This document shows positions 15,389-17,158 of a stretch of 17,158 nucleotides of DNA, in pieces. Numbering within the stretch: position 1 is the stretch's first letter; each line of letters begins with the position of its first letter. Source of the DNA: an uncultured Eubacterium sp. (GTDB taxonomy: Bacteria > Bacillota > Clostridia > Lachnospirales > Lachnospiraceae); the NCBI GenBank assembly GCA_937915825.1, contig CALGGT010000106.1:1-17158 (forward strand), given 5' to 3'. The translations under genes were made by a program, and so were the position numbers. Under the pieces are notes generated by a model. That model was not told the origin of the DNA, did not search any database, and was given only the letters and a program-made list of their open reading frames with translations.

Positions 15389-15435
15389 AAAGATGACAAT
15401 TGAATGAGAGTATATTGTTCAACTGTCATCTTTTT
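15389..15435 (-). terminator. hairpin terminator downstream of the repeat surface protein
   Basis: AAAGATGACA (15389-15398) pairs with TGTCATCTTT (15424-15433). An inner TTGAA/TTCAA pairing is separated from it by one A-C mismatch, around a 13-base loop. It lies five bases beyond the stop of the minus-strand gene and ends in a short T run on that strand (TCTTTAAGAC); the plus-strand T run is longer (five T). It may work in both directions. Confidence 0.62.
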
Positions 15436-15439
15436 GAAA

Positions 15440-17133
15440 TCACATAACTGTCACTTTGATTTTTGCTGCAACGCCATTCTGGGAATATGCATATACGTAG
15501 CAGGTACCTTTACCGACTGCGGTTATCTTACCTTTACTATTAACTTTTGCTACGCTTAGGTTATCTGATTCCCATGCCACCTTACGATGGATGCTGACTT
15601 TCTTTTTACTCTTAAGTTTTGCTTTAATAGTCTTTGACTTGCCCTTATTGAGTGAAAGCTTGGTCTTACTCAGTTTAACCTTTGTATTGTTGCCTTTCTT
15701 ACCACCATCTGTAACTACGTGGATGGTCTTGGATGTAGCGATTGCCTCATCCCCCTTTACGGCAACGATGGTGTATTTGTAGTAGGTTCCTTTCTTCAGC
15801 TTCTTAGCTGTATACGAAGTTCCTTCCACTGTTGTTATGTACTTATACTTATTCTTCTTTCCGCACTTATTGCCGTAGATTCTATACTTCTCAGCACCCA
15901 GAACCTTAGACCAGCTTAACTTGATAGATTTCTTGGACTTAGGCGTCCCTTTTGCCTTAAGAAGTGTGAAGGTTGAACCCTTGGTATCCTTTTCATCCTT
16001 TACGCTAAGTATTGTCTTTTCGACATCCGCTATCTTAGCCGGTTTCTCAGGCGAGATTTCTTTTTCACTTCTGGTCACTACAGAAGGTGTTGGTGAAACT
16101 GCAGGTGTAGCTGAACCATCCGGCGTTGGTGTAACGTCTGGTGTTGTTTCGGTCACTGGAACGAATTTTGCATAGATTGTTGTATCTGTTAGGATGTCCT
16201 TTGTGAAGTCAAAGAGCACATTTAAGGTTGCATCCTCATACCAGCCATTAAAGGAATAGCCACTCTTGCTTGGATCGGTGGGCTTGCTTACCTTCTCGCC
16301 GGTGTTCACCGTGACGGTGGAGAGAATATTCTCGCCATACCTAAAGGTTACGGTGTAGGAGGTCGGCGTCACACTGCTTGTCTTGAAGTTCACATTGACC
16401 GTGACCTTCGCCGCAGGCATGGTGAAGCTCTTGCTGCTCGTGATGTCCGTTGCCGTGCCGCCCTCCGGCGTCCAGGTGATCTTATCGATCTCATAGCCGC
16501 TGTCCGGTGTGGCAGTGACAGTGATCGTCGTGCCGGTCGTTGCAGACACTGCGGAGGCAGAAGCCGTTCCGTTTGCACCCGCATTGACCGTGATGTCATA
16601 GGTCACAGGCGCAGTCGCCGAAATGATCACATCATAGGTCGTGGTCTTGCCCTCGTAGGTGATAGTAAGGGTCTGGCTCGTCGCAGGAGCGGAGGAGTCA
16701 AAACCGCTGACCATTGCGGCTGTGACAGGGATTGTGGCAGATGTTCCGTCAGAATAGTCTACCTTGATCTCCATGCCGCTCACATTCAGCCCATCGCCCA
16801 CGGTGTAGGCCGTCTTACCGGGTGTTGCGATAGAGATACCGGTCACAGTAATCGGGGTGAACTTCGCATAGACGCTGGTGTTGGCCGTGATGGGCTGCTC
16901 GAAGTCGAACACCACATTGAAGGTCGGGTCTTCGTACCAACCATCGAAGTTGTAATTACTCTTACTTGGATCAGTGGGCTTTGTGACTTTCTCACCACTG
17001 TTTACCGTGGCGGTGGAGAGTGTATTCTCGCCGTCCTTAAAGGTCACGGTGTAGGTCACAGGAGGCAGATCCTTGTAGGTTGCCGAGACCTCCACATTTG
17101 CCGCAGGCATCGTGAAGGTTGTGGTACTGGCGT
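15440..17133 (-). CDS. large secreted/surface repeat protein, N-terminally truncated (InlB repeats, Ig-like, FN3-like, BIG2)
   Basis: The frame runs from the stop at 15440 to the adapter at the window end, so the start and signal peptide are missing. Counting from the Met at 17110, the order is: the tail of a divergent InlB-type domain (FTMPAANVEV); a Listeria-Bacteroides InlB B-repeat (~19-86, GWYEDPTFN); a Big_3-like Ig domain (~88-164, TAYTVGDGLNVSGMEIKVDYSDG); a second divergent InlB domain (~170-243, FTMPAAKVTVNV); a second InlB B-repeat (~252-319). A Pro/Thr linker (~323-346) follows, then an FN3-like domain (~382-466), and a C-terminal BIG2 Ig domain (~476-556, VAWESDNLSVAKVNSKGKITAVGKG). 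There is no LPXTG sorting signal. The C-terminal third is very Lys-rich, unlike the repeats. Such proteins are usually extracellular adhesins or enzyme carriers; any catalytic part would lie in the missing N-terminus. Confidence 0.85.
16154..16357 (-). repeat. InlB B-repeat, copy 2 (coding)
   Basis: This copy encodes TVTFRYGENILSTVTVNTGE through YAKFVPV, the partner of the copy at 16853-17056. It is the last repeat before the Pro/Thr linker. The GC-richer stretch of this gene ends within or close to this copy. Confidence 0.85.
16853..17056 (-). repeat. InlB B-repeat, copy 1 (coding)
   Basis: This copy encodes TVTFKDGENTLSTATVNSGE through YAKFTPI. It pairs with the copy at 16154-16357, offset by 233 residues. 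Long stretches are also conserved at DNA level, such as the segment coding EKV(T/S)KPTDPSKS. Each copy is preceded by a divergent InlB-type domain ending FTMPAA, so the repeating unit is two domains long. Confidence 0.85.
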
Positions 17134-17158
17134 AGATCGGAAGAGCACACGTCTGAAC
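17134..17158 (+). other. Illumina TruSeq adapter read-through (not genomic)
   Basis: The last 25 bases (AGATCGGAAGAGC, then ACACGTCTGAAC) are identical to the standard Illumina TruSeq Read 1 3' adapter. They are library sequence left on the contig end, so the true genomic sequence stops at about 17133. Confidence 0.98.

Noticed and set aside
15173..15403. A 76-aa open frame downstream of holA.
   Set aside because: It spans the tRNA-Ser gene and its terminator and has no ribosome-binding site.
15389..15435. The inverted repeat could be the end of an insertion sequence.
   Set aside because: There is no transposase, no target duplication and no second copy; its position just after a stop codon fits a terminator better.
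16154..17056. Possible CRISPR or mobile repeat array because of repeated DNA in this region.
   Set aside because: The repeats are about 200 bases, in frame, and encode InlB/Ig-type protein domains; there are no short regular repeats with unique spacers.

Overview
The window looks like a metagenome-assembled contig from a Gram-positive member of the Clostridia, most like Lachnospiraceae. This rests on gene families, gene order, Shine-Dalgarno-rich starts (AAAGGA/GGAGG, some GTG and TTG) and moderate base composition; no marker gene search was possible. Most of it is conserved chromosomal backbone. Both ends show assembly or library artefacts: the first ~150 bases are a fragment of an unrelated ispG whose sequence resembles the Bacteroidota type, and the last 25 bases are Illumina adapter.

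Layout. 1-150: ispG fragment (minus). ~152-1051: C-terminal part of an M29-type aminopeptidase, its N-terminus replaced by the ispG fragment. 1070-1582: purE. 1573-2697 (minus): a YprB-like DEDD/RNase H-fold exonuclease, convergent with purE and overlapping its last 10 bases. A divergent promoter region (2698-2887) separates it from cls (cardiolipin synthase, 2888-4483). Then come ruvA-ruvB (4543-6211), a 69-aa membrane protein overlapping ruvB by ATGA, and leuC-leuD (6424-8212).

A promoter at 8216-8244 appears to start a long operon: comEA (SLBB + helix-hairpin-helix), an OmpR-type response regulator, its histidine kinase, a GerMN-domain lipoprotein, comEC and holA (DNA polymerase III delta). 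A membrane two-component system with its own GerMN lipoprotein therefore sits between the DNA receptor and DNA channel genes of the uptake machinery. This is the most interesting biology here. It recalls actinobacterial MtrA-MtrB-LpqB, where LpqB also carries a GerMN domain. A tRNA-Ser(CGA) follows, with its own promoter overlapping the end of holA and a strong terminator.

Downstream of the tRNA, on the minus strand, is the 3' end of a large secreted repeat protein (InlB/Listeria-Bacteroides repeats, Ig-like domains, an FN3-like domain and a C-terminal BIG2 domain). Its base composition changes part-way through, and it is cut off by the adapter. I found no CRISPR array, transposase, integrase, prophage or recognisable defence or biosynthetic island. 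The window is mainly housekeeping DNA with a few unusual arrangements and two artefactual ends.
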